Positions 40,051-50,875 of a DNA stretch of 64,000 nt are shown here, piece after piece. Every line of letters begins with the position of its first letter. The first letter of the stretch is position 1. Both the position numbers and the translations under genes were made by a program. This DNA is from Diplonema japonicum (taxonomy: Eukaryota; Euglenozoa; Diplonemea; Diplonemida; Diplonemidae), in contig OZ025660.1 of the NCBI GenBank assembly GCA_964019335.1, positions 743,504-807,503 on the forward strand, in the 5' to 3' direction. The notes below the pieces were generated by a model. That model saw nothing but the letters and a program-made list of their open reading frames with translations. It was not told where the DNA came from and made no database searches.

Positions 40051-43000
40051 CTAAGAATCGCTGTCGTCATCGTCTTCCTGTGGTGGTGTGGTTTGGTGTG
40101 GAGCAAGCATACAACTGTTGATCGGCGCCTCTTTTTCTGCACTCGTGGCGTTGGCTCGCTACTACTGGACCCACTCTCACTTGACGGCACTCTACCACGT
40201 TTCCCCTTTGCCCTGGGCTTCTTTCCTTTAGGTTTTGGCTTGGGTTTGGGTTTGGGCTTTGGTTCGGGTGATGCACTTGATTCGTCTGAATCAGAACTGT
40301 AGGAAGGACTACGTGCTTGCCTCTTGGCGGCAGGTTTGCGAGCAGCCTTCTTGCGAGGGGGTGGTGCACCACCGTCGCTGTTGCTTTCACTGCTCACAGT
40401 GCTTGTACTATCGCTGTCACTATCACTATCACTGGTAACTTTTCTGCCCCTACCTCTGCCCCGAGCCACCTTTCTTTTCTTAGGAGAGGGTTTTGTAGAA
40501 TCCGAACTGGAGCTGTCACTCTCTGCAGAGCCTGGTGATTCCTCAGCCTTGTTCTTCTTGCCCACCACCTTCTGCTTTGTGAGATGTTGTCTAGCCTTTG
40601 CTTCGATGAGATCACCACCACTATGTTTGCTATAGGCTTCATCCAACTTCTGCTCCCAGTTGTCGATCATTTTCTTCACCTCTGGCCTCTCCTTGCTACC
40701 TGGGATGGACTTTCGCACCCTTGCGACAATCTCCTTCAGGAACTCGACAACCTAAAAAGTGTCGTTGAAAAGACAGCATCATACCACGCGGTCACGCAAG
40801 TACGGTAAATAACACCTGAAGCATGCTTCACTGACAAGCTTCTTTACTGCCCTCTCACTTGTCTGTTTAATCTCCAACATCGATAAACATTCCGCCTACG
40901 TGTGTATGTGTGAACATGTAAATACAGTAGACATACAATGTGTCGTGCGTGGCGCGAATTCGCGTCAGGATCCAAGACATCTTCCGTGTTTTGCGTGAAT
41001 TTCAAACAGAGTCTGCCAACTAGGTCTTCAGTCTGTTTTTCCTTGTCGATGTACTCCAACATCATTCTAAGAACGATGCGGAGGCTCTCGGGAGGGAGTC
41101 GTTGGTCCCTCGATAAAGCCGACAGGGTATCGGGAAGTGCTTGGTAGATGCGGTCCCTGCTGCTGTACTCCTTCAGGAAGACCATAGCACGTCCTTTGAT
41201 TAGTTCAGAAGGGTCAACGAGACCGGCAAGCAGGACGTGTACAAACTGCCTTGCCTTGAGCATGTCGTTTAAGATAAGGTGCGAAGCAACGAGAAAGGCT
41301 GTGGATCGCACGTGTTGGTCGACATCACTCAATGTTTCGAAAAAGGCAACAGTCCAAGGTTCCATCGTGTTTGGCCAGCGCGTCATGAGGTCACCTATGG
41401 CAACCACAATGTTCACACGTATGTTCTGCTCCTTCGCTGCTTTCAGGATTGAGAATAGGTACTGCACGTATGCCTTGGCGAACTCTTCTGTCACACACAT
41501 GTACATTGACAAGCACAGCGCAGCGCAGCTTTTGAGCCACACATCAGCATAAACAGCGTCACCCTTCAGGCAGACATTGACGACTAGACCCTTGTGCCTG
41601 CCCCACACAGCCCGTGTGGATAGGATCTCTTTTTCGTCGTTTCTGAACTTTTCCTCCAATTCATTTTCCCTCGCGCCCTTGGATTCCATCCCGAGCTCTT
41701 CTTCTATAGCTTCTTTTTCTCCATCTTTTGCCTTCTTCACTTCGTGAATAGCGTTCAAGGATGCCTTGTATTTCTTCTCTATGCACACCAGTTGCAACAA
41801 TGAGGTCTCGCCAAGTATGAAAAGCATGCGCGAAAGTACATGTTGAGTTTCCTTTAGGGACTTCAATTTCTCCATTTCCGATGTGTCGCTACACTCGTAA
41901 GTAGCCAAGCATTTCAAGTACCGTGCGTGCAGCTTCTCGACTAATTTTTCAATGACCTGTTTTGCACCGTTGGTTGTGGCGTACAGTGCTGAAAGAGCAC
42001 TTCTTGCCATAGGCACCCAAGTGACAATCGAGGAACATCTACCCAACAATAAAGAGCAAATGCCTGCAAGAACTGAATGCGACGGTGCGAGGGGAGTGAA
42101 ACTTGGCGATAGTGCGGCGGAGGTAAGCGCTTTGCAAACATGTGTTGCAAACTGTGGGTCACCCTTAGACAGACCCCATTCTGTTAGTTCTGGTACCTTC
42201 TGACACGCTATGTCAGGACATGTTACAGAGAGCATCGAAAACAACTGCATTCCACACGTTGCCTCCATTAGCGAGCTCTCACTATTCTCGGCGATGTTCC
42301 AACTTGCATCGATCACCTGTTCGCAGAACTCGTGGCCTGCGGTGTTGAGGATTTCCGTTAGTGCCGACAGTTCGCCTTCAGCAGCCCTTGATATGATGCG
42401 CAGGAGTTGGTTAGTAATGCGGCTTGACACCTCTGCATCTGTTTCCGCTCCTGCAACGACACCAGGCCCTGACACCATATCCAGAAAAGATTCCACTACA
42501 CACGCCTTAACAGCTGCTTCCCTGCTATAAACCTGCACGCAAATCTTCAAGACAGAGTCCACGGCCGCCTCAACTTTGAAGCGCACCCATGTTGTCAGCA
42601 GCTTGATGGCCTCACTGACATCAGCAACGGACTTTGACGACAGGACACGGAGAACAGACGGCACTGCATCGTGTAGAGTCCGGATATAGGTCACAGCTGA
42701 GCGGTAGTACTTCAAGCGCACCACAGCTTCCGACAGTTCGCTCTCAGGTTGCATAAGCTCCAGCTCAATGTCAGTAGTGCTGCAGTTTCTCTCTTTTTCC
42801 AATTCACCCAGCTTTTCGTTGTAGTAATTCTGGAAGGGAGCGAGTTTCAAAATGTCGCCGAAAGGGTTATTTACCACCATCACTGACAGGCATGCGGTGG
42901 CTGCATGTCGCACAAAAGAGTTCTTATCCTGAAGTCTGCCAACAGCATTTGTGAGTAACTGCACCTGTGCCCCGACTGGCAGCTTACCTTCTGCACACAA

Positions 43001-44134
43001 TGCCTTTACGTTGTTGAGGACACTGACCCGCACCCAAGGATTGATGTCAAGGATGCGCTCGGACAGGAGGTCGAGGAGCTCACTCTTCTTCGTAATGTCA
43101 ACGTCTGCTGTACCTATCACGGTCGCGAATCCAGTGAGGGCGGCTTTTCGGATGGCAGGGGCATCGCTCTGCAGAGTGCCGTGCAACACGGTCAGATTTC
43201 TAATGATGGCACTGGGCACGATCTCTGCCAAGTCCGAAAGGAAGATGCCAATGTTCTTCGATGACGACGACTCACCCTTCTCCTTCTGCGACTGTTCCAC
43301 AGAGCCTGTGATCAGTTGATCCACCAGCAGTGTGCCCCACGCCTCCTTTGCTGCAGTCTTTGCTAGCTGTGCCGCGTACTTTGGCATGTGCTCATGTCGC
43401 ACGACCTGCTCAACAACGGTTTCCATGACAGGGTTCACAGCACCTTCTTTGCTGTAGTACTTCGCAAGAACTAGGACCAGCTCGAAAACGCCTTCCTTTA
43501 CTGTCGCTGCCGAGCGGCCTGCGCTCTTCAAGTTGTTCGGGTTCTCAAGGAGCAAGGACGCAAGGCCCAGCAGCAGGCTCATGTACACTTCATCTTGCTT
43601 TTCCGCGTCACCGGAAAGCGTCTGCACAAGGGCTTTGAGGACTTTATCTTTTGGGATCTCTGCTTTTTTGTCCTTGTCGGCTTTTTTGCTTTTCACTAAG
43701 GATTCTTTTTCTCGGGTGTGCTCTACGTGCGTCACGGCTTTGCAGAGAACCCATCCGAAGATTTTCACAGCATTATATGTTGCTGCGCACTCTGCTTTGT
43801 GGTCAGGGGTGTCTTTGTCCATAGCCTTCAGCTGGTCAAGCAGAGCGTTGACCTTCGACAGCCAGTTTGTGACCGTCTCCACCAAGAAAACAACACCCTC
43901 AGCGTTAAACAAAGAGATCTGCTTCACGAACGAGTACAAATTGTCGAAGTGATTTGCCGCATTCTGTACCCCTTCCTCGTACAGCCTGCTGCTGACAGCT
44001 TTTAGCTCGTCTCGCAATTGCCTCTGATCCATCAAGTCCATAGAAATAAGGTTTGCAACCAACGACCCTTCTGGCATCTTCTCTTCGGATTCAAAGTCTT
44101 CCGTCCTACTCGGGATATAGAAAACTCTCTCCAT
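40051..44134 (-). CDS. NCAPD2: Condensin complex subunit 1 (CAP-D2)
   Basis: CAP-D2 is the HEAT-repeat subunit that helps condensin compact mitotic chromosomes. Four exons (44134-40937, 40895-40785, 40751-40113, 40077-40051) with introns of 41, 33 and 35 nt give 1,324 residues; human CAP-D2 has 1,401. HEAT repeats occur throughout (AIRKAALTGFATVIGT, NPWVRVSVLNNVKALC, SFVRHAATACLSVMV). The Cnd1 signature lies at about 860-1020: IRVNIVVAIGDLMTRWPN, EPWT and ASHLILNDMLKA. The first two joins restore the region after it (AECLSMLEIKQTSERAVKKL, then DRV-VEFLKEIVAR). The Lys/Ser-rich tail has a KPKPKPKPKPK run and ends, through a 27-nt last exon, in EDDDDSDS. ATG 44134 is chosen because a clear acceptor (CACATCACAG) lies 14 nt upstream. 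Confidence 0.93.
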
Positions 44135-44252
44135 TTTTGTCCCAGGACTCTGTGATGTGGGGTGGCAATGCGGTACAGCACTCACATAAATAAATAACAT
44201 CTAAATACATTTTTTTTTGTTTAGTCTAAAGAGTGATCCGGTCCACCACTTG

Positions 44253-47200
44253 TCATGGTTTCTGGACATGGTGACAGGAGTCACGCGTCTGCGATTTGCA
44301 TTTTAGCGGCACAATAGTTGCGACCCAAGCTTCACGCTTGAAGGCAAAAGCCAGGCGAGTGCGTAGGGGCGCCACCTGACCTACTTGACTTGGGAAGCAT
44401 GTGGCGAGTCTCCACTGTTCCCTTCTATGTGTTCTGACAAGACGCTCTGCGGAAGGAAGACTCACACCATCCTGCAGCTTCCGAGGCAGCAGCGCATCAT
44501 CAGGTAGCACGGCTCTTGGAAGGGGTGGTGATGTGTCCTCTGTGTGTATTTCATGTATCACTTCGAGTCTCTTCAAAGCTCTTGACAATCGCTCTTTCAC
44601 GGGTAGCTCCGCATCATCCAGTGCCGCGTAACCGGGGCCCTCCTCCAGCCCTTCTTCCGCAAGGATTAACTTCTCTTTCTGTAATGCTCTTTGCAACCGC
44701 TCCGCAATCGGCAATGCTGGATTGTCCCGTAGTTCCTTTGACACTGATGCATCAACAGTGCCGTACAGATAATTACGCTCTAAGGCCCTCCTTACCCGTT
44801 CGTCAAGAGCAATCATTACGTCATCTTGCAAGTCGGGCCGCGACCCGGAACGGATTGATGTGTCCTCTTCCAACTTCCTTTCGATGGCGTGCAGCTGCTG
44901 TTCAGTGTCAGAGACTGTTGTGCGCAGTACTGACGTTTCTCCAACAAGAAGCTTATGGTCACATTGCAGCTTACGAAGCTCTAGAACAGATGCTTCCCGA
45001 AGCAGCCCAAAATCAACGGCCTGCTGCTGAGCGAGCACAAGTTGGGCCCGCAGAGTGGTGATCTCCACAGTGCACTCCGCGAGCTCCTTGTGCAGAAGAT
45101 CACACTTTTTCACTTCGTCGTCGTAGAATTGTGTGAAATCCACAGCACCCTCGCACGTGATGCTTTGACTTAACATGCTTCCCTGGCTGTCTGTCCAGAC
45201 AGCGTCAAAAGTTTCGCTATCGCGGAGATTAAGGCCAGTTGCATGAGCCCACTGTTCGACTCCTTTTTGTAAAACGCAGCCTGTCGTAGTTTGTAATAAT
45301 ATCATATCCTTGCAGCCGTACACAGGGTAGCCACCGTCAACTCCCCGCCACGTGAAGTACCTGCAGCAGTCAGGCATGTTGACACCCACCGCCTCGGGAT
45401 AAAGTGGTGCTTTGCTTCTGTTTTTTACTTCATTTTCTAACCTGAGTTCTGTGACGCCAAGCATCTGTGACATGTTTCCCAGTTTGCTGTGTAGCTCTTT
45501 CATGCTCCCGACTTGGTCTTGGATTGTGCTATCGGATTCTTCTTTTTGGAGGCTGAGCTGCTCCACCAGCACTCCGTTCTCTTCGAGGCTTTTGAAGAGC
45601 TCGCATCTCAAGATGTCGAGCTCGGTATGTTTCTCTTGCAGAGCTGCCTTCGCTTCTGTCAGTTCGCCCTGCAGCTTCAACTGCGTGTATCCTACCTCCT
45701 GTGTGTGTGTCAGTGTTTTGTGCCGTACGTACCTCAGTCATGTTTGTGACTCCAAGTATGAGAGTGTGTGACGTTCCGGTCAGTATCACTAGCTTGTCCT
45801 CTTTCTCCCTTTTGCGGAGTTGGTTGATGAGCTCCTCCTCGATTTGGAGCCTTTCTGTCATGTTCAGACATTCTTGTTTTTTTTCATTCAGAGCAACTTT
45901 CATCTCTGTGCAAGTCGACTTATACTGCAGAACACTGCTCCGTTGGGCACCTATTTCCTCTTTGAGAGCCTCTGCTTCAGTGTTCACTTGTTTCAGCACC
46001 TTCTCCGCTTCCTGGAGCCTTTCCTTCAACTCATACACCATGTGCTGAGCTGCATCTCGATCGCTATGGGCTGCACTCAGTTGGCTTTCTTGCCTGTGTG
46101 TGTGCGTTGATGCATTGTGCAGTACCTTGCTGATGTCCTCCTTTGCTGCTCCAACGCCTCTAGTGCAGCAGCAAGCTCCATCGCCACAGCAGATACGCGA
46201 CTCTCACTGTCACGAGCATGTCGAAGAGAAGTGGCATTTTCTTCTTTCAACTTGTCAATATCTTTGTGTAGTTCCGCTACATCAGTTCCACTAAGTACCT
46301 GTGTGCTGTAGGTGGGCCTCCATACATACCGTGCCGCGCGTACCATGTTCTTGGTTGCGTTCCTTTGCCCCAAGCTGATTATGCAGCAATTCAATCTCAG
46401 TTTGCAAACTGCTTGCCAGTGTCTGTGCTTGTTGCTTCTCCTCTTCTGCTTTCGTGACCTCGGAGGCGAGTGCCCTTGACTGGGATGCAAGCTCTATCGC
46501 CAGCTGGTGCAGCTCGCGTATTGCTGCCTTGTCACCTTGCCGTTTCTTTTTTAAGTCTTTTAACTGCTTCTTACTTTCAGTGACTGAGGCCACAAGCAAC
46601 TCGTAATCCCCCTGTTCCACTTCTTCATGCACCTTTATTGCTTCTCGAAGTGTACTGCTGTCATCAACTAACTGCTGTTGCTTGCTCTGCAGTGCTATGA
46701 TTGTGACCTCTTTAGATGCTACTTCCGCTCGTTGTGCTTCAAGTTCTTGCTTCAGCTGTGCGGCCTCGCGTTCACTGCGATCGACTGCTGTCGAAACTAG
46801 CTGTTGAAAATTTTTGATCTCCGACTCCTGGTGGTTGAGGAAAGCTTCTTGCTCTTTAATTTGTTTTTTAAGCCTGGAATTCTCTTCATGTAAAATACTC
46901 TTCTCGGCTTGGGTTAGATTTGTTTCTAACGCGAGATCTCTCTGGCCACGTTCTTGGGTGGTTGCTGTTATCTGTTCACACAGTTTTGCGTTTTCCTCTT
47001 TTAGGATGCGGCATTCTTCAGTATGCAGTTCAAGGGATGTTTTCAGCTGGAGATAGTCCTTATCTCTCTGTTCCTTGTTGTCTGAAAGTTCCCTTAGACT
47101 ACTCGTGGCAGTTTTCACCGCATCTTGTAAGCGGGTTACTTCATCTTCGAGGGCCTGTTGTCTTTCCTTCTCATCTTCGCCTGCGCTACGTAGCGTCGCA

Positions 47201-48693
47201 TTCGTCGATCGAAGATCCTGCACCAGCTGCATTGCATCGTCGCGTTCTTTCCTCAGAGACGGGACAAGGTCAGCGTTGGTGTGCGTTTTGTTTTTCACAT
47301 CGTTGAGCTCCTCCATCAGCAGCTTGGAGTACTGCTTGCAATCTTCTTCACGCTTTCTGCATTTTGCCATTTCTGCCCCAGCGGCCTCCACCATATGGTT
47401 TGCTGTCTTAAGATTCTCTCTTAGCACCTTGTTTTCCTGAACTTCCTCTTGCAACTGTTGCACTCTTGTATCAAGCTGCGTGCATCTGTCGTCCGCTTCT
47501 TTACGTTGCTGTCGTTCTACAAGCCCCTGTTTTTCTTCGGTTTTTACTGCTTGCGCTAGTGTTTTGAGTTCTACTGTTTGTTCACTTATTTTTATGTCCA
47601 GCTCCGCAATTCGTTTTTTCGCAGCTTCTAATTCTTGCTTTGCCGTTTCGCTCTCGTGCATCTCATTCTGCGTTCGTGCGCTCTCACGCGACAGAGTCCT
47701 TTCTAAGTTTGCTGATTTCTGTTTTTCCAGTTCTAAAAGCTCTTCAAGCTGATCATGCACACGTTCCTCCTGAAGTTGTACTTTTGTCTTGTGTTCCTGG
47801 CTGCTCTCATCACTGGCAAGTGTGTCAACATCGGTAGGTGTGTGCGGCATCTTCCAGACATGTACTCCGCCTTCTTCGTTGGACAGCCATATCACGTTCC
47901 CTACAGGCTGTGCCGCAATGAAGGTACCTTTACACGTGCTGTACTTCTGTTTCATGAGCAGAGCATCCGGATCCCACATGATAGCGGTTCCTGCAGTGTC
48001 GATAGTGACCATGTCGTCATGGGAGCCAGGCATCCAGATCTGCATCAATGCGTGCGAGTGGGCTTGGGATGAAGACAGCAGAGTTGCTGTAGACAATGAC
48101 CAAACTCGTATAGTGCCGTCCGCAGTGCCTCCCCACACAGAGCCGAAAGCACCATGTTTGAGCCTCTTCCCATCCATGGCAAGCGCAGTCACATTGGAGG
48201 AGGAGCCCAACTGCGTTATCACGTCGCCTTTCAGCGTGTCCCACAACACAACTGACTTGTCTGCATCGCCTGTCAAAAGCACAGTACCCCAAATAGTAGA
48301 ACATAGCAAGTTCTTAGTGTGCACCAGCAAGCACTTCGAAGTGTAACTGTTAGGATCCCACTCATGCACACTGCCGTCTTCTGAGATAGAAAGCACACCA
48401 TCCTCACTGCTCAAAAGAGAGATCACCTTCCCCTTGTGGGTCAGTTCCTTGAAGACAAGCATGTGTTCTATCGCATCGTGCACAGCAAGCATGCCGTTGC
48501 TCCAACCACTCCAAATGTGACTATCTGCCACGTGCAAACTACAACAGTACACACCACTTACGGGTGCTTTCAGGCTCTTCACAGGCGACACCGAGACAAA
48601 GGCCAGACTCCTCCCTCCGCACCAAACACCGTTATCCATCGGATGCAAGACGTGCGTGACATCATCTTCGAGCACTGTACGTACGCAGCTCAT
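44253..48693 (-). CDS. Large WD40 / long coiled-coil protein with C-terminal 40-residue repeats
   Basis: Four exons (48693-46330, 46298-46126, 46093-45733, 45698-44253) with introns of 31, 32 and 34 nt give about 1,447 residues. The first 290 residues are WD40 repeats with GVLSISEDGSVHEWD, GDADKSVVLWD and GGTADGTIRVWS, so a beta propeller. A coiled coil of some 800 residues follows. Next is a W/Y-rich module (GGYPVYG, DMILLQT, GCVLQ) like that in the protein at 18456-20269. The end has five related units around a core such as LPIAERLQRALQKE, LPVKERLSRALKRL and LPSAERLVRTHRRE. The layout suggests a basal-body, flagellar or cytoskeletal scaffold; that is inference. Its stop lies 118 bp from the CAP-D2 ATG. 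Confidence 0.75.
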
Positions 48694-48833
48694 GTTTATG
48701 TGTGCATCTGTTGGATTGGTGGCAGCAGCAAGAATACAAGACGAGGTTTAGCTAGAGGTACAACAGTAACAACATTAAGTATCAACATGTCGACAACATT
48801 CGCCGACAGGAAAAAGGGACAAGTACTAAGGTT

Positions 48834-50285
48834 TTAGTGAGAGCCCAACACGGGGTCTGTGTCGCCAACCCAGTGTGCAGCGACGACAACAGACTTAAAG
48901 GGAGCAGGGATATTGTGTCTACAACCAGCGGCATCTGCAAGGATGGAGAGTGCAGAGAGAGTGTCATCGAGCTTTGCTTCGCGTCCTAGGAAGGTCGACC
49001 CTGTTTGGTCTTTCAATTCGCCAGTAGCAGGAAGGTACACCAGATGTGTAAGGGGTTGCGACACAAAGTCATTGACGCTCTTAATAACGCCCGATCCAGG
49101 TGCTGCGTAATACAAGATGTCCCTCCCCATTACATCATGCACTGTGACACCTGTGGCAATGCTCCTGGGACTTACAGGGTTCCCAGGGTAAGGTACAGTG
49201 AAGGATCTCACAGTGGAGGGGTTAACAGTGGCTGACCTCACGTTTGCTTTTTGAACTACGTGCTTCTTTTCTGGTGACGCAGAATGCCTTACAAACGTGT
49301 TGAGAGCCTTTCGCGTCTGCGTCAGTTTAACCTCTGTCTCCCAATCAATGGCAGCGACTAGTGCGTCTTGAGCCTTGCCCAGCTTCTGCGAAGTCACCTG
49401 GAGTGCAACATCCTTCTCGGCCATCGTTTGTCGCAACGTACAAACGTTCTCCTGAAGCTGTGCCACCTGCTCACATGACGGTGCATTGCTCAACTTGTTC
49501 TCAAGCTCCTGGATCTTTACATGAAGACCTTCGTCCATCAACATGGATTTTCTTCTTGACAGCCTTACAGAAGCCCTTGAAGCTGTGTTATTCTTCTCCA
49601 GTTTCTGCACCTTTTCGATAAGATTTGCATTTTCCCTCTCGAGTTTGCCGATAAGCTTTGCCTTGTTTTTCACATCCTCCGCAAGTCTGTCAGCTTTAGT
49701 AGATGCGGTTGAGTCCTGGAGCAATCTTCGGAGACTTTCAACTTGTGCTTTTAGCAGAGCATTCTCATGGCTGAGATCTAGTGACTCTTGCTGTGTGTAA
49801 ACGGAGGTTCGTGGCTTTATTGAGTTTGCCGTGCTGTGCCTTGACAGAACCCCGGAGGCACTTCTCAGTATAGAAGTTTTTGAAGTATGGCTCCTCTCGG
49901 AGCAAGGCAGAGAGATTCTGCTGAGTTGGCTGGACTTTCTTTCGAGTACCACGGACTCCGGTGTTACTGGTGGTGGGATTTCATTTAAACTCGAAGTGCT
50001 GTGTGGAGCGCTTGCTGTCCCGTTGACACTGGAGATAACAGAGGGAGCAGACTTCGTGATCAAAGGAATCTCAGGTGTTAGCGCTGGCTGGCTCTGAAGT
50101 GGGCTCGTTGGTTGACCTTGTGTTTGGCCCTGACTCTGGTTCTGGTTTGGCTTACTTGTTGGAGTCCCTTCGAAGCTGACTTTCTCAACCTGCTTCTTCA
50201 GGACAGGCACAGCAAGTTGCTCGAGATCTGGTTTGGGTGTGACTTCATCAGCCTTGAGGCTAACAACGCTGCTCTTGCGGGACAT
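48834..50285 (-). CDS. Coiled-coil protein of unknown function
   Basis: I do not recognise this 483-residue protein. It has an ATG at 50285 and needs no intron. The first 170 residues are Ser/Pro/Gln-rich and disordered, with a run of SQGQTQGQ-type repeats. Residues about 170-320 form coiled coil (ENALLKAQVESLRRLL, ENANLIEKVQKLEK). The C-terminal 130 residues look folded and Gly/Val-rich, around GRDILYYAAPGSGV and LTHLVYLPATGELKD. The sequence just upstream of the ATG carries a short match to the end of the euglenozoan spliced leader (see findings). Confidence 0.62.
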   Translation of the reverse strand: MSRKSSVVSLKADEVTPKPDLEQLAVPVLKKQVEKVSFEGTPTSKPNQNQSQGQTQGQPTSPLQSQPALTPEIPLITKSAPSVISSVNGTASAPHSTSSLNEIPPPVTPESVVLERKSSQLSRISLPCSERSHTSKTSILRSASGVLSRHSTANSIKPRTSVYTQQESLDLSHENALLKAQVESLRRLLQDSTASTKADRLAEDVKNKAKLIGKLERENANLIEKVQKLEKNNTASRASVRLSRRKSMLMDEGLHVKIQELENKLSNAPSCEQVAQLQENVCTLRQTMAEKDVALQVTSQKLGKAQDALVAAIDWETEVKLTQTRKALNTFVRHSASPEKKHVVQKANVRSATVNPSTVRSFTVPYPGNPVSPRSIATGVTVHDVMGRDILYYAAPGSGVIKSVNDFVSQPLTHLVYLPATGELKDQTGSTFLGREAKLDDTLSALSILADAAGCRHNIPAPFKSVVVAAHWVGDTDPVLGSH

Positions 50286-50875
50286 AACGGCACCTGTTTA
50301 TCTTGTGGAAACGGTAACAGTGCAATAAAGTACTAAAGAGTCAGAAGGGATGTGGAAGATAGTAGGAACTAGCCAAAGGCATCGTGGTTGTTCGGATCAA
50401 GGAGTGCCTTACTAAGGGGGGCCCATTTGCGGAACATTAATTCCAAAAAAGAAAAAAAAAGGAGGGGTATGAAGGAAAATAGAAAAAAAGGTCCCAAAAT
50501 GAAAAGGGTATCAAAATAGCTTGTTCTTAAGCCAGGAGGCAGAGAAAGGTGAGTTTGAAGCCTTGATAATCGAAATAAAATGAGAAAAGAAAAAACCCGA
50601 ATGAAGCAGCGAAGTTTTCGCATAGTGGTGGTTGGGAACATGGTTGGAGTTCGGGGGGGGGGGGGGGGGGGGGGTCAAACTCGCCGCCTACAAAGGGACG
50701 CAGTTCTCAAACTGTTGTTCTGCAGGATGACAGGACTCCATCTCTTCTAGTAACGTACTGCGTGCCATCGTTGGTGGGTTTAGAATATAATAAGCATACA
50801 TTTCACATGACGAAAGAGGCTTATTAGTGACAAAATCAAAGAAAACGTGGGGAATATGGAAGAATCCTTCTTTCC
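50286..50875. other. Intergenic region with 22-base G run
   Basis: Plus-strand G22 at 50653-50674 is a C run on the coding strand. No gene is seen. The first 60 bp are the 5' leader region of the coiled-coil gene. Confidence 0.6.

Noticed and set aside
44135-44200. An upstream in-frame ATG that would lengthen CAP-D2 by 22 residues
   Set aside because: A good splice acceptor lies between it and the ATG at 44134, so the upstream part is most likely removed by trans-splicing.
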